Assembly: GCA_937930695.1 (NCBI GenBank)
Contig: CALHCB010000083.1
Location: forward strand, 1 to 64,000
Source of the DNA: an uncultured Acidimicrobiales bacterium
GTDB taxonomy: Bacteria; Actinomycetota; Acidimicrobiia; Acidimicrobiales; SZUA-35
Direction of reading: 5' to 3'
Length of the DNA stretch: 64,000 bases
Under the pieces are notes generated by a model. It saw only the letters and a list, made by a program, of their open reading frames with translations. It was not told the DNA's origin and did not search any database. Position numbers and translations under genes: made by a program. Below are positions 43,608 through 52,748 of this stretch, piece after piece. Position 1 is the first letter of the stretch. Each line of letters begins with the position of its first letter.

Positions 43608-44511
43608 TGATCCACGCCCCGACCAACACCACAACGGTGCCGACGAGCTCTAGGGCGTGGAGATCCTCACCTCGGACCGTGACACCAAGCACGATCGCCA
43701 CCACCGGCACGAGATAGCCCATGATGGAACTTCGAGGTGCGCCGACCCGGCCCACGAGGGTCGCAAACATCGCTCGTGCCATCCCCGTTCCGACGACACC
43801 GAGCACGACGAGAGCAACAATCGAAGTGAGATCGGCCTCGGACTTCCCGGCCCCGTAGACGCCGTACGGAAACAAGACAAGCGATGAGATGACGAGCGCG
43901 TTGGCAATCACGGCGGCTCCGCCATAGGCCTGTTGCAACGGCGGGATCACGTTGTTGGAGAGGGCGTAGCCAAACACCGCGCAGCCAACGAAGAACAAGC
44001 CGAGCGGCTGCGCATCGGTGCCGGTCAGGTTTGGCGCTGCCATGAGAATCGCACCTCCGAAGCCGACAAAGAGGCCGACAACCTGTCGTCGAATCGGAGC
44101 CTTGCGCGACAGCCCGACCGAAATAACGAGCACCATGAGGGGCGAAACCGCGTTCAGCATCCCGGCGACCGACGTCTCGACGCGTTGTTCCGCCAGTGCA
44201 AAGAACACTGCAGGTGTCGCGTTCCCGGCGATCGCCACGACGGCGAGAGCCGGCCACGACTCTCTCGGAATTCGCCTTCGGGCTGAGGGAAGTACGCCCA
44301 AGGCGGCTGCTCCCAAGAGGACCCGTCCGAAGCTCACCGCGCCGGGATGCAACCCCTCGAGCGCGATCGCAATCCACAGAAACGACGACCCCCAAATACC
44401 TGCGACGACGGCAAGCAAGATCCAGTCACTCGTCGAGAACGCTCCCAGGTTCGTGCCCGACGAGGTATGCAACGCTCGGGAAGGACCGGTGCTGCCCGGC
44501 GGCGATACCAC
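43570..44511 (-). CDS. EamA/DMT-family transporter
   Basis: The 313-residue protein has about ten helices in two five-helix EamA repeats ('GIWGSSFLWIAIALEGLHPGAVSFGRVLLG' starts the first and 'GCAVFGYALSNNVIPPLQQAYGG' the second). It probably exports a metabolite. It starts at a GTG; the first 28 residues are non-membrane and could be trimmed. Confidence 0.88.
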   Translation of the reverse strand: MVSPPGSTGPSRALHTSSGTNLGAFSTSDWILLAVVAGIWGSSFLWIAIALEGLHPGAVSFGRVLLGAAALGVLPSARRRIPRESWPALAVVAIAGNATPAVFFALAEQRVETSVAGMLNAVSPLMVLVISVGLSRKAPIRRQVVGLFVGFGGAILMAAPNLTGTDAQPLGLFFVGCAVFGYALSNNVIPPLQQAYGGAAVIANALVISSLVLFPYGVYGAGKSEADLTSIVALVVLGVVGTGMARAMFATLVGRVGAPRSSIMGYLVPVVAIVLGVTVRGEDLHALELVGTVVVLVGAWIISQQSPKTAAAS

Positions 44512-44532
44512 GCTGCAAGCGTAGGTCCGACC

Positions 44533-45309
44533 TCAGTCGTCAGCTCCGTCGCGTTCTGCCTTGCGTTCTTCGCGCTCTTCGCGACGGTCTGCTTGGCGCT
44601 GCTCGCGCTCGCTCAGTGTGTCGGGAGTCGTCGTCGGTGCAGCAGTCGTTGACGGCGCAGCAGTCGTCGACGGAGCAGTCGTCTGCGCGCTGCTGGTCGG
44701 GACGGATGACACAAGAGTCGTGGACACTGCGGTTGTGGGCAACGCGGTTGTGGGCAACGCGGTGGTCGGCTCCGCGGTTGTGGGAAACGCGGTGGTCGGC
44801 TCCGCTGTTGTGGGCAACGCTGTGGTCGGCTCCGCGGTTGTGGGCAACGCGGTGGTCGATTGAGCCGTCGTGGCTGAGATGGTCGTCGCGACCTGCGCCG
44901 GATCAGCGTTGACTCCAGCTCGCTGGGTCGTCGTCACCGAAATCGTCTGCGGCTCGGCGGCGGGGAGCGAGGTCACCTCAGCGAGATCAATCTCGATCGG
45001 ACCGACCAAAAAGTCTCCGAGCTCGCGCTTGCGGTCTGGCGTGTCACGATCGGCCCGGACTTCAGCGCCGACGCCGTGTGCGGTCGCCGGCGACGCATCG
45101 GTGTCCAGGGCTACCGAGGATCGTTCAGCGAGATCAGCAGCAATGTCCGGCACGGACAGATCTTCACCAGCTCCAACCAATCGAGCATCGGCGAACAAGG
45201 CCACAGCGGGCACGACCGCAACAACGGCACCAATCCAAAGCGCGCGAATTCGTCCGCGCCGATCGCGTCGCGCCATCTCAAATTCCACTTCGCCGTACTC
45301 GCTTCGCAC
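44533..45309 (-). CDS. Thr/Pro-rich repeat envelope protein
   Basis: Starting at GTG 45309, which has an AGAGG ribosome site, the product is 258 residues. A basic N-terminus precedes one helix ('LWIGAVVAVVPAVALFADA'), an acidic segment and then a repeat region of 'EPTTALPTTA' units. A highly charged C-terminus ends it ('SEREQRQADRREEREERKAERDG'). A glycosylated spacer across the wall is plausible. A start at ATG 45276 is also possible. Family not recognised. Confidence 0.6.
   Translation of the reverse strand: MRSEYGEVEFEMARRDRRGRIRALWIGAVVAVVPAVALFADARLVGAGEDLSVPDIAADLAERSSVALDTDASPATAHGVGAEVRADRDTPDRKRELGDFLVGPIEIDLAEVTSLPAAEPQTISVTTTQRAGVNADPAQVATTISATTAQSTTALPTTAEPTTALPTTAEPTTAFPTTAEPTTALPTTALPTTAVSTTLVSSVPTSSAQTTAPSTTAAPSTTAAPTTTPDTLSEREQRQADRREEREERKAERDGADD
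44728..44863 (-). repeat. 30-bp tandem repeats encoding EPTTALPTTA units
   Basis: The region is built from near-identical 30-bp copies plus half copies, each coding for the ten-residue unit. The plus-strand ORF 44561-44863 is only the antisense of this array. Confidence 0.8.
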
Positions 45310-45385
45310 TTCCCACCTCTTCGCCGCAACAGAGAGTAAACGGCAGGTCGGAAATAGCCCAGGCAGCTGGGTGGTTCTGCCCGTC

Positions 45386-45814
45386 ATGGCATCTATCACT
45401 GCAGAACTGCTTTCTGACTTCCGGATCGACATAACCAACGGCACGCACACATGGCGAGCCGATGAGCCCGTCGACCTTGGCGGTGACAACACCGGACCGA
45501 ACCCTTATGACCTCTTGCTCGGCTCGCTCGCCGCCTGCACCAGTATCACGCTCTCGATGTATGCCAAGCGGAAGAACATCGACATCACGTCACTGTCGGT
45601 GGAGTACTCCTACGACAAGGTGCATGCCAACGACTGTGAACAATGCGACGACAGCCACAAGGGAATGGTCGACCGAGTCACTTCCCGTATCTTCATCGAT
45701 GGTGACTTCGACGACGAAACGCGTCAACGGCTCGAACAGATCGCCCAGAGGTGCCCCGTCCACAAGACGCTCGAAAAGGGCATCGTCTTCGACGAAACGG
45801 TCTTTGCTGGCTAG
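45386..45814 (+). CDS. OsmC-family protein
   Basis: The 142-residue protein has 'DEPVDLGGDNTGPNPYDLLLGSLAACTSITLSMYAKRK' with the first reactive Cys and the PyDLLL signature. The second Cys is in 'IAQRCPVHKTLEKG'. OsmC/Ohr-type enzymes reduce organic peroxides through these cysteines. Start chosen at 'MASITAEL'. It converges with the LAYTG gene and their ends overlap by four bases. Confidence 0.9.
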   Translation: MASITAELLSDFRIDITNGTHTWRADEPVDLGGDNTGPNPYDLLLGSLAACTSITLSMYAKRKNIDITSLSVEYSYDKVHANDCEQCDDSHKGMVDRVTSRIFIDGDFDDETRQRLEQIAQRCPVHKTLEKGIVFDETVFAG

Positions 45815-46137
45815 GCCTGCTGGCGGCGGCGAGCGAAGCTCAACGCGACTCCACCTGCGAGCAGAAGGGAGACACCAGCAGCGATCGGTACGTCCGCGTC
45901 GCTGCCGGTGTAGGCCAAGGCATCAGGCGCATCATCGACCGTCGTCGAGATGTCTGTCACCGCGAGTGCATCGGTGGTTCCAGAGACGGTGACTTCTTCG
46001 CCCGGCAGCGGATTGCTGTTGGAGAACGTCGCGCCATCCGCGCTTGGGGAGCTCTGAGCTGCGACCGGTACAGCAAGAGTGCAGATGCATGCACAGACAA
46101 GCGCCACCATCTTCGGCAATCTGCGTGTCCTGATCAT
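45811..46137 (-). CDS. Small secreted protein with C-terminal LAYTG signal
   Basis: The 108-residue protein has a signal peptide ('LVCACICTLAVPVAAQS', with AxA cleavage site) and a short mature domain ('PLPGEEVTVSGTTD'). Near the end 'DALAYTGSDADVPIAAGVSLLLAGGVALSFARRRQQA' is an LPxTG-like signal (LAYTG) with helix and basic tail. It is probably sortase-attached. Function unknown. Confidence 0.7.
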   Translation of the reverse strand: MIRTRRLPKMVALVCACICTLAVPVAAQSSPSADGATFSNSNPLPGEEVTVSGTTDALAVTDISTTVDDAPDALAYTGSDADVPIAAGVSLLLAGGVALSFARRRQQA

Positions 46138-46162
46138 CTTGTCCCTCGTCTTCGTTCTGATT

Positions 46163-46183
46163 GTCGAATCATGTCGATTCGAC
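46163..46183. promoter_or_regulatory. Perfect inverted repeat upstream of the LAYTG gene
   Basis: GTCGAATC-ATGTC-GATTCGAC is an eight-pair inverted repeat 26 bp upstream of ATG 46137. It could be an operator or a leader hairpin. The rest of the 246-bp gap up to 46383 shows nothing convincing. Confidence 0.35.
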
Positions 46184-46383
46184 TAACTCCATCTACTTGC
46201 AATGTCGTCGCACAACCATTCATCCTTTAGAAGAGATAGCTTCAACAAGCATCTACCTGCATGACGAATGGGGAATTGAACTGATGATCGAGCAAACGCA
46301 AGGCTTCCCGAATCGGCGCGTCACTCAAAGGGTGAAGAAGAACGGCGGGCACTACCTGCTCGCACCCCTCCTGATCCACTCGG

Positions 46384-47631
46384 TCAGATCGTGATCGGAA
46401 TAGATTCGTAACCCCGAAGCACGAATCGATTCCGCAGTACCGGCTCGCCCGCAAGCTGCAAGTTGGGGAATCGACGGACGAGTCCGCCGATGGCGACTTG
46501 CCCTTCCACCCGGGCCAAGGCCATTCCCAAGCAATGGTGAATGCCACCGCCGAATGACATGTTGCGGGCGGAGTTCTCTCGACGAAGATCGAGCTCGTGA
46601 GGGTTCTCAAACACGGATGGATCGCGGTTCGCAGCGCCCAACATTGTGAGCACTTGCTCCCCCGCCGGCACCGTTCGACCGCCTATTTCGGTCGGCTCGA
46701 GCAGGACTCGCATGCCCATCTGCACCGGGCTGTCGTATCGAAGAAGCTCATCAACCGCGCTCTTGTCGAGTTCTGAGTCTGCCTGCCACGCTTCGAGCTG
46801 ATCACGGTTTCGCAAGAGCGCGACGACACCGTTACCGATCAGGTTCACGGTCGTCTCGTGACCGGCCACCAAGAGGAGCAGCACCATGTTGATGAGCTCC
46901 CCCTCACTGAGCTGATCCTCGCCATCCCGCACCGCGAGCAATCCGGACAGCAAGTCATCGCCAGGGTCCTCAGCTCGCCGTTGGATCAAATCGCGTGTGT
47001 ACTCCTCGAGCTCATCGTTGGCCGCCATGATCGTTCGCTGCTCTTCGTCACTTCGGAGCATTCCAGGATCAAGACCTTGCGCAAGCGTGCTGGACCATCC
47101 ACTGAAGATCGCTTCATCCTCACGCGGCACGCCAAGCATCTCGCAGATCACGGCGATCGGAAGCGGGTAGGCAAGAGCGTCAACAAGATCGACGGTCTCA
47201 CCATTTGCGCCAGCCTTCTCCAAGTCGTCCAGGAGCGAGTTCGTCAACTCCTGAATGCGCGGCACGAGCTTCTCGACAGTCCGAGGCGTGAACGCGGAGC
47301 TGACAAGAGCCCGAAGCCGAGTGTGATCCGGAGGATCGAGGAAGAGCATGATCGGCTCTCGATCCGCGTACTCCTGGAGAATGGCATCGGTATCGACATT
47401 CTCCTTGAAGAACGTGCTGTTGCGCTCGTTGCTCGATGTGTTCCGGGCTCGAAGAAGCCCCTGGGTTTCAGCGTGCCCGAAGACGAACCAGAGATTGTTC
47501 CCCGCTTCGAGCACAGAGGTCTCTTCACGCATCCGATCAAACAACGGATACGGGTCTTCGCGATTCGCCGGCTCGAACACCTCCATGAGGAATAACTCTC
47601 CGACTGTCGGCGTCACTTCAGTGTTTGCCAT
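46384..47631 (-). CDS. Cytochrome P450
   Basis: The 415-residue P450 has I-helix 'LLVAGHETTVN', ExxR in 'DELLRYDSP' and haem loop 'FGGGIHHCLG', with the Cys near residue 367. The start 'MANTEVTP' has GGAG seven bases upstream. It faces the TetR gene across a 57-bp gap filled by a long palindrome, so TetR repression is likely. It is related to the P450 at 2973-4202 by the general fold only. The substrate is unknown. Confidence 0.93.
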   Translation of the reverse strand: MANTEVTPTVGELFLMEVFEPANREDPYPLFDRMREETSVLEAGNNLWFVFGHAETQGLLRARNTSSNERNSTFFKENVDTDAILQEYADREPIMLFLDPPDHTRLRALVSSAFTPRTVEKLVPRIQELTNSLLDDLEKAGANGETVDLVDALAYPLPIAVICEMLGVPREDEAIFSGWSSTLAQGLDPGMLRSDEEQRTIMAANDELEEYTRDLIQRRAEDPGDDLLSGLLAVRDGEDQLSEGELINMVLLLLVAGHETTVNLIGNGVVALLRNRDQLEAWQADSELDKSAVDELLRYDSPVQMGMRVLLEPTEIGGRTVPAGEQVLTMLGAANRDPSVFENPHELDLRRENSARNMSFGGGIHHCLGMALARVEGQVAIGGLVRRFPNLQLAGEPVLRNRFVLRGYESIPITI

Positions 47632-47646
47632 GAGGTTCTCCAACTC

Positions 47647-47679
47647 GATACACGAATGTATTGAGTACATTGATGTATC
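47647..47679. promoter_or_regulatory. Operator palindrome between divergent P450 and TetR genes
   Basis: The 33-bp site reads GATACA-N2-AATGTA-N5-TACATT-N2-TGTATC. Outer and inner arms are perfect inverted repeats, so most positions match their complement. It fills the 57-bp gap and would cover both promoters. That is what is expected for a TetR protein controlling itself and the P450. Confidence 0.65.
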
Positions 47680-47688
47680 GTTCTGGTT

Positions 47689-48312
47689 GTGTCAAGCAAT
47701 CGACAACCAGAACGCATTCGCCCCACCAGGGACGAGACCAAGGCGAAGCTCCTGGATGCGGCCGCAGTGCTGTTCGCCGAGCACGGCATCGGGACTACGA
47801 GCATCGAAGACATTTGCGCACACGCAGGGTTCAGCCGCGGCGCGTTCTACTCGAGCTTCTCAACCAAGGACGACATCGTCTTCGAGCTGCTCGACATCCA
47901 CTTCGAAGCCAATCAAGCCGAGGGTCAGCGGCTGTATGACAGCAGCTCCGACGCCGTGAGCTTTATCGAAGCCATGAATTCCGACGAGCGACGTCGAACG
48001 ATGCCCGTCGACGACGTCGGCATGCTCTACATGGAGCTCAACCTCTATGCCGTCCGCAACAGCGAGAATCGCCCTCGGCTCGTCGAACGACAACGGCGCG
48101 ATTTCGAGATGATGCGGGGATTCGTCACCCAAATCGTCGAGGCCGAGGGGCTCGAAGTTCCCGGCGAAATCGAAGACGTCGTGCACCTGTTGCTCGCACT
48201 CGACACCGGCTTACTCCTCCACGCGCTCATCGATCCCGAAACTCAAGATCCCCAGCGGTGGGCTCGTATCGTGACGACGCTCCACACGTTGTGGACCTCA
48301 CCGAGCTCCTGA
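47689..48312 (+). CDS. TetR-family transcriptional regulator
   Basis: The 207-residue protein starts at a GTG. The N-terminal HTH reads 'AAAVLFAEHGIGTTSIEDICAHAGFSRGAFYSSFSTKDDIVFELL'. The C-terminal helical domain ('MLYMELNLYAVRNSENRPRL') is the ligand-binding and dimer part. It faces the P450 gene and is followed by an epoxide-hydrolase-like gene, so an oxidised hydrocarbon-type ligand is possible, by inference. Confidence 0.9.
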   Translation: MSSNRQPERIRPTRDETKAKLLDAAAVLFAEHGIGTTSIEDICAHAGFSRGAFYSSFSTKDDIVFELLDIHFEANQAEGQRLYDSSSDAVSFIEAMNSDERRRTMPVDDVGMLYMELNLYAVRNSENRPRLVERQRRDFEMMRGFVTQIVEAEGLEVPGEIEDVVHLLLALDTGLLLHALIDPETQDPQRWARIVTTLHTLWTSPSS

Positions 48313-48332
48313 CAAAGAACTACGTTGCCCAC

Positions 48333-49208
48333 ATGAGTTTCGAAATCACAAACGGGTCGGCCGACATCGACGGGCTTCACGTCGAGTGGCTCGAGGCAGG
48401 CACAGGTCCACTCGCCATTTGTTTGCACGGCTTCCCTGATTCAGCCCAATCCTGGCGCCACCTTCTGCCCGAGCTCGCGGCTGGGGGCTATCGGGCCGTG
48501 GCGCCATGGACCCGCGGCTACGCGCCGTCCGGGCTCGCCCCCGACGGCCTCTACCAATCGGGAGTTCGAGGCCGCGATGCATGCCTCCTCCACGAAGCAC
48601 TCGGTGGCGACAGTGATGCCATCATCATCGGACACGATTGGGGTTCAGGAGCCGCCAACATCGCGGCGGTGAAGGAACCCGATCGCTGGAGCAAGGCTGT
48701 GATGATGGCCGTGCCGCCCGCTGGCCGAGTTGCCGCAGCGTTCTTCCAGTACAAACAAATTCGCAAGTCGTCGTACATGTTCTTCTTCCAACACCCGCTG
48801 TCTGAGATGGTCGTACCGCATGACGATTGGGCCTTTATCCGTGGCCTGTGGAACGACTGGTCGCCCGGATTCGAGAACGACGCAGACGTCGCAAACTTCA
48901 TCGCAGCTGCCAGCCCAGAGGGACACCTCGCCGCGACGCTCGGCTACTACCGAGCCACCTTCCAACCAGAGCTGCAATCACCAGACTTTGCGGATTGGGA
49001 CCAAGCGGGTGCCGCGGTGCCACCGCAACCGACGCTCTACCTCCATGGCCGGACTGACGGATGCATTGGTGTGGAACTCGCTGATGGGCTCGAGGCTGAT
49101 CTCTCGCCCGGCTCGAATGTGGTTGTCTTCGACGACATTGGGCACTTCATGCATCTCGAAGACCCAGTGCTCGTCAATCGCACGATCCTCGACTTTCTCG
49201 CCACGTAG
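48333..49208 (+). CDS. Alpha/beta-hydrolase (epoxide-hydrolase-like)
   Basis: The 291-residue protein has 'ICLHGFPDSAQSWRHLLPELAAGGYRAVAP' (oxyanion HGFP) and 'AIIIGHDWGSGAAN' with an Asp nucleophile as in epoxide hydrolases and haloalkane dehalogenases. The Asp acid 'LYLHGRTDGCIG' and base 'IGHFMHLEDP' complete the site. It lies 20 bp after the TetR gene and may belong to the P450/TetR group. A dehalogenase or fluoroacetate-type enzyme is the alternative. Confidence 0.87.
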   Translation: MSFEITNGSADIDGLHVEWLEAGTGPLAICLHGFPDSAQSWRHLLPELAAGGYRAVAPWTRGYAPSGLAPDGLYQSGVRGRDACLLHEALGGDSDAIIIGHDWGSGAANIAAVKEPDRWSKAVMMAVPPAGRVAAAFFQYKQIRKSSYMFFFQHPLSEMVVPHDDWAFIRGLWNDWSPGFENDADVANFIAAASPEGHLAATLGYYRATFQPELQSPDFADWDQAGAAVPPQPTLYLHGRTDGCIGVELADGLEADLSPGSNVVVFDDIGHFMHLEDPVLVNRTILDFLAT

Positions 49209-49276
49209 TTGCGGCTGGCGGGCCCGCATCCAAGATCAGCGGCCTCATTCCGAGGCTGCGATAGGCTGACGAACGC

Positions 49277-51355
49277 ATGTTCGCTTCTCCCGCCATCGCC
49301 GCTGACCTGAACCCACAGCAACAACATGCGGTGCATCACCGGGGAACCCCGCTGCTCGTCGTCGCGGGCGCCGGCACGGGCAAGACCAAGACGCTTGCGA
49401 CACGCGTCGTCCAACTCATCGATGATGGCGTCGATCCGCAACGCATCTTGCTGCTCACGTTCACCCGTCGGGCTGCCTCGGAAATGCTGCACCGAGTTGC
49501 GAGCGCCACTGATGATCGGGCCGCGTCTCGTGTCTGGGGCGGCACGTTCCATTCGACCGCGAACCGGCTGCTCCGCAACTTCGGACAAACCGCTGGCCTC
49601 TCCCCGAACTTCACCGTGCTCGACCAATCCGACGCCACGGATCTCATGGGCATGGTCCGAACCGAGGAAGGATTCGGCGAGCGCTCAAAGCGTTTCCCGA
49701 AGAAGGAGACCGTCGCCGGCATTTACGGTCGCATGGTCAACAGCCAAGCAAAGCTCTCCGAGGTTCTCGAGACTGACTACCCGTGGTGCGCCGATCACGG
49801 TGACGAGTTGAAGACCATTTTCTCCGCCTACACCGCCCGAAAACGTCGCCACCAAGTTCTCGACTACGACGATCTTCTGCTGTTCTGGCGAGCGCTCAGC
49901 GCCGCCCCAAGCGCCGGACCAGCGATGCGCGACCTTTTCGACCACATTTTGATCGACGAGTACCAAGACACCAATCCAATTCAGTCCGACATCATCCGGG
50001 GCATGTGTCGGCCAAGCGACGACGAACGTCCGACCGAAGTCTGCGCCGTCGGCGACGACGCCCAAGCCATCTATGGGTTTCGCTGCGCGTCGGTTGAGAA
50101 CATGTGGGCGTTTCCCGACCACTTCCCGGGAGCAACGACCGTCACGCTCGAACAGAACTACCGATCAACCTCGCCGATCCTTGCGGTCGCGAACGCGGTC
50201 TTGGCCTCAGCTCCGACAACCGCAGGAGCAACGTCACACTTCACCAAGGAGCTCTGGTCGACCAAGACAGAGGGACCCAAGCCTCACCTGCTTACCCACC
50301 ATGATGAATCGGCCCAGAGCCGAACGGTCTGCGAGAACATCCTCGATGCTCGCGAGCGGGGCATGGATCTCCGAAGCCAAGCGGTGCTCTTCCGTGCCGG
50401 CCATCACTCTGATGGCCTCGAGCTCGAACTCACCAGACGAGACATCCCCTACGTGAAATACGGCGGCTTGAAGTACCTCGAGGCTGCACACGTCAAGGAC
50501 CTCCTCTCACTCCTGCGCATTCTCGACAACCCGTCGGACATGCTTGCCTGGCACCGGGTGCTGTCCTCCATGGAGGGGATCGGGCCAGCCACAGTCCGCA
50601 GACTTGCCGAAGAACTCGAACTCGAATCCGCAGAGAATGCACCGCTCTCGCTGGCCCGATTCATCGATGGCATTGGCAAGGTGCCGGCCGCGGCGAAGGC
50701 CGAGGCCGATGAGCTCCGAGCGGCATTCGCCGACTGCATCGATGATGCTGACTTTCCGCCAGCCCAGCAGGTTGAGCGACTCAAGCCGTTCTGCGCCATG
50801 GTCTTCCCCAATCGATACGACAACTCCACCGCACGTCTGAGCGACATCGACCAGCTTGCGGCGTCGGCAGCGGCCTACGGATCACGCAATCGCTTCCTCA
50901 CCGAGTTGACGCTGGACCCGCCAGGAAAGACGAGCGACCAAGCGGGACCGCCACACCTCGATGACGACTGGCTCACCCTGAGCACGATCCACTCAGCCAA
51001 GGGCGGCGAGTGGCGAGCCGTGCACGTGATTCACGCAGCCGACGGGAACATCCCGAGCGACATGGCACTTGGGGACCAGGCCGGGATGGCCGAAGAACTG
51101 CGCCTGATGTACGTCGCGCTCACTCGAGCCAAGGATGAGCTCACCGTGCACGCGCCACTTCGATTCCACGTCAATCGCTTCGGCCAGGACGATCGCCACG
51201 TGCTGGCCCAAGTCAGTCGCTTTCTCGATCCGGTGCGCGATCTGTTTGACGAAGGGGCGAGCCAGGCCCAGCCCAGCGACGACTCCATCATCGAACTCGA
51301 CACCGTCGGCGTCGCCGACGAAGTCGACACCCTGCTGGCCTCGCTCTGGGATTGA
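49277..51355 (+). CDS. UvrD/PcrA-family SF1 DNA helicase
   Basis: The 692-residue protein has the Q motif in 'LNPQQQHAVHH' and Walker A 'VVAGAGTGKTKTL'. It also has motif II 'ILIDEYQDTNPIQ', motif III 'VGDDAQAIYGFRCA' (a Cys where the family usually has Gly) and motif VI 'MYVALTRAKDEL'. 'LSTIHSAKGGEWRAVHVI' is motif V. It unwinds DNA 3' to 5' in repair or restart. There is no HRDC or nuclease domain. Confidence 0.93.
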   Translation: MFASPAIAADLNPQQQHAVHHRGTPLLVVAGAGTGKTKTLATRVVQLIDDGVDPQRILLLTFTRRAASEMLHRVASATDDRAASRVWGGTFHSTANRLLRNFGQTAGLSPNFTVLDQSDATDLMGMVRTEEGFGERSKRFPKKETVAGIYGRMVNSQAKLSEVLETDYPWCADHGDELKTIFSAYTARKRRHQVLDYDDLLLFWRALSAAPSAGPAMRDLFDHILIDEYQDTNPIQSDIIRGMCRPSDDERPTEVCAVGDDAQAIYGFRCASVENMWAFPDHFPGATTVTLEQNYRSTSPILAVANAVLASAPTTAGATSHFTKELWSTKTEGPKPHLLTHHDESAQSRTVCENILDARERGMDLRSQAVLFRAGHHSDGLELELTRRDIPYVKYGGLKYLEAAHVKDLLSLLRILDNPSDMLAWHRVLSSMEGIGPATVRRLAEELELESAENAPLSLARFIDGIGKVPAAAKAEADELRAAFADCIDDADFPPAQQVERLKPFCAMVFPNRYDNSTARLSDIDQLAASAAAYGSRNRFLTELTLDPPGKTSDQAGPPHLDDDWLTLSTIHSAKGGEWRAVHVIHAADGNIPSDMALGDQAGMAEELRLMYVALTRAKDELTVHAPLRFHVNRFGQDDRHVLAQVSRFLDPVRDLFDEGASQAQPSDDSIIELDTVGVADEVDTLLASLWD

Positions 51356-51380
51356 ACCGCAGCCTCTGTAGCGTTTGCTC

Positions 51381-51854
51381 ATGCCCAAGCTCGAACTCGC
51401 CGATCCGTCGTTCGTGGATGAAGCGCCCGTCACCATCAACGTGGGGCGAACCCTTCACGCCTCGCCAGAAGCCGTTTGGGCCGCACTCACCGACAATGAA
51501 TCGTGGACCGAGTGGTTCCCGAACATGAAGCGATGCGACACCACGTCCAGTGACCCCAACGGCATCGGGTCCACCCGCACCGTCAAGGTCGGCGGCCTCG
51601 TCGCCGATGAGCAATTCATCTTTTGGGATCGCCCGAAGGACTGGGGCTTCTCGATCGTCAAGACCAACTTGCCCCTCGCAACGAAAATGATCGAGCGAGT
51701 ACAACTCGAGTCCACGGGCGGCACAACAAACGTTCGGTACTCGGCATCATTCACTCCCCACTTGCTGACCAAGCCCATCGTCTCTCTCGTCAAGATGCAG
51801 ATCATGAAGTCGTGGGAAGATGGGCTCGTCGGGCTCGCTCAGCACATCGAATGA
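51381..51854 (+). CDS. SRPBCC-family (polyketide cyclase/START-like) protein
   Basis: The 157-residue protein begins with a short stretch, then 'INVGRTLHASPEAVWAALTDNESWTEWFPNMKRCD', the classical start of the SRPBCC lipid-binding cup. It ends with the long helix 'MKSWEDGLVGLAQHI'. It may bind a hydrophobic ligand. ATGA overlaps the AlkA-like gene. Confidence 0.85.
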   Translation: MPKLELADPSFVDEAPVTINVGRTLHASPEAVWAALTDNESWTEWFPNMKRCDTTSSDPNGIGSTRTVKVGGLVADEQFIFWDRPKDWGFSIVKTNLPLATKMIERVQLESTGGTTNVRYSASFTPHLLTKPIVSLVKMQIMKSWEDGLVGLAQHIE

Positions 51855-52747
51855 CCGACCCCGGCCTCCAAGCCGAAATAGAGATCCCGGCACAACTCGA
51901 CCTTGCCAACACCGTGCGGGGGGCCAAGAACCCCGTGCTCATCGGCCCGACTGAGTCATGGTGGTGCACGCGAACTCCTGAAGGTTCGGGCTCGCTTCTC
52001 CTCGAACGCAAGCGTCCAGAGTTGGTGCTCGCGACGTCGTGGGGCGACGGAGCGGAATGGATGCTCCGCCAAGCGCCGAAGCTCATGGGGCTCGACGACG
52101 ACGTGTCCGGGTTTCAACCAACGGGAAAGGTTGGAGAGCTGTGGCGACGCAAGCCGTTCACGCTCGCCAGAACCGACATCGTGTGGGATGCAGTTGTCGG
52201 AGCCATCTTTGGTCAGAAGGTCCAGACGTTTCATGCGAAGAAGAGCCGCAAGGCGCTCGCCCGAAAATACGGAGAGTTGGCGCCAGGACCGCGCCAAGCA
52301 CACATCCTGCCGACGCCAGAACGCGTGGCGGAGATGGGGTACTACGACTTTCACCCGCTCAATGTCGAGCGCAAGCGGGCCGAGATCCTGATTCGTACCG
52401 CTCGCGAGATGCGTCGGATGGGAGACCTCTCACAGCGAACCCCCGCACAAGTCCAGGCCCGGCTTCAACGCATTCGCGGCATCGGGCCCTGGACCGCCGC
52501 CATGATTACGGCCTCTGCGTTGGGCGATCCCGATGCGGTTCCCGTTGGCGACATCCACATCCCGAACACCGTGGCCTACCTTCTCGCTGGTGAGGCGCGA
52601 GCAACCGATGAGCGGATGCTCGAACTCTTGGAGCCATACGCCGGCCATCGTTGGCGGGTCATCCGGATCGCCAAATCGTCCGGGAGTGCACCTCGCTACG
52701 GCCCACGGCTCGATCTCTACGGGTCCGGCCTCGAGATGGGTCGATAG
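51851..52747 (+). CDS. AlkA-like DNA-3-methyladenine glycosylase II
   Basis: The 298-residue protein has an N-terminal domain, then an HhH-GPD fold: 'DIVWDAVVGAIFGQKVQTFHAKK', hairpin 'RLQRIRGIGPWTAAMITASALGDPDAVPVGDIHIP', where the Asp of 'GDIH' is the likely catalytic base. It excises alkylated bases. Two repair genes in a row (UvrD-like and this one) flank the SRPBCC gene. Confidence 0.88.
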   Translation: MTDPGLQAEIEIPAQLDLANTVRGAKNPVLIGPTESWWCTRTPEGSGSLLLERKRPELVLATSWGDGAEWMLRQAPKLMGLDDDVSGFQPTGKVGELWRRKPFTLARTDIVWDAVVGAIFGQKVQTFHAKKSRKALARKYGELAPGPRQAHILPTPERVAEMGYYDFHPLNVERKRAEILIRTAREMRRMGDLSQRTPAQVQARLQRIRGIGPWTAAMITASALGDPDAVPVGDIHIPNTVAYLLAGEARATDERMLELLEPYAGHRWRVIRIAKSSGSAPRYGPRLDLYGSGLEMGR

Positions 52748-52748
52748 A

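Noticed and set aside
44561-44863. 100-residue plus-strand ORF with VVGNAVVGSA repeats
   Set aside because: It is the antisense of the EPTTALPTTA repeat array in the minus-strand gene.
46161-46394. 77-residue plus-strand ORF between the LAYTG gene and the P450
   Set aside because: It has no ribosome site or recognisable family, overlaps the P450 3' end and begins inside an inverted repeat.
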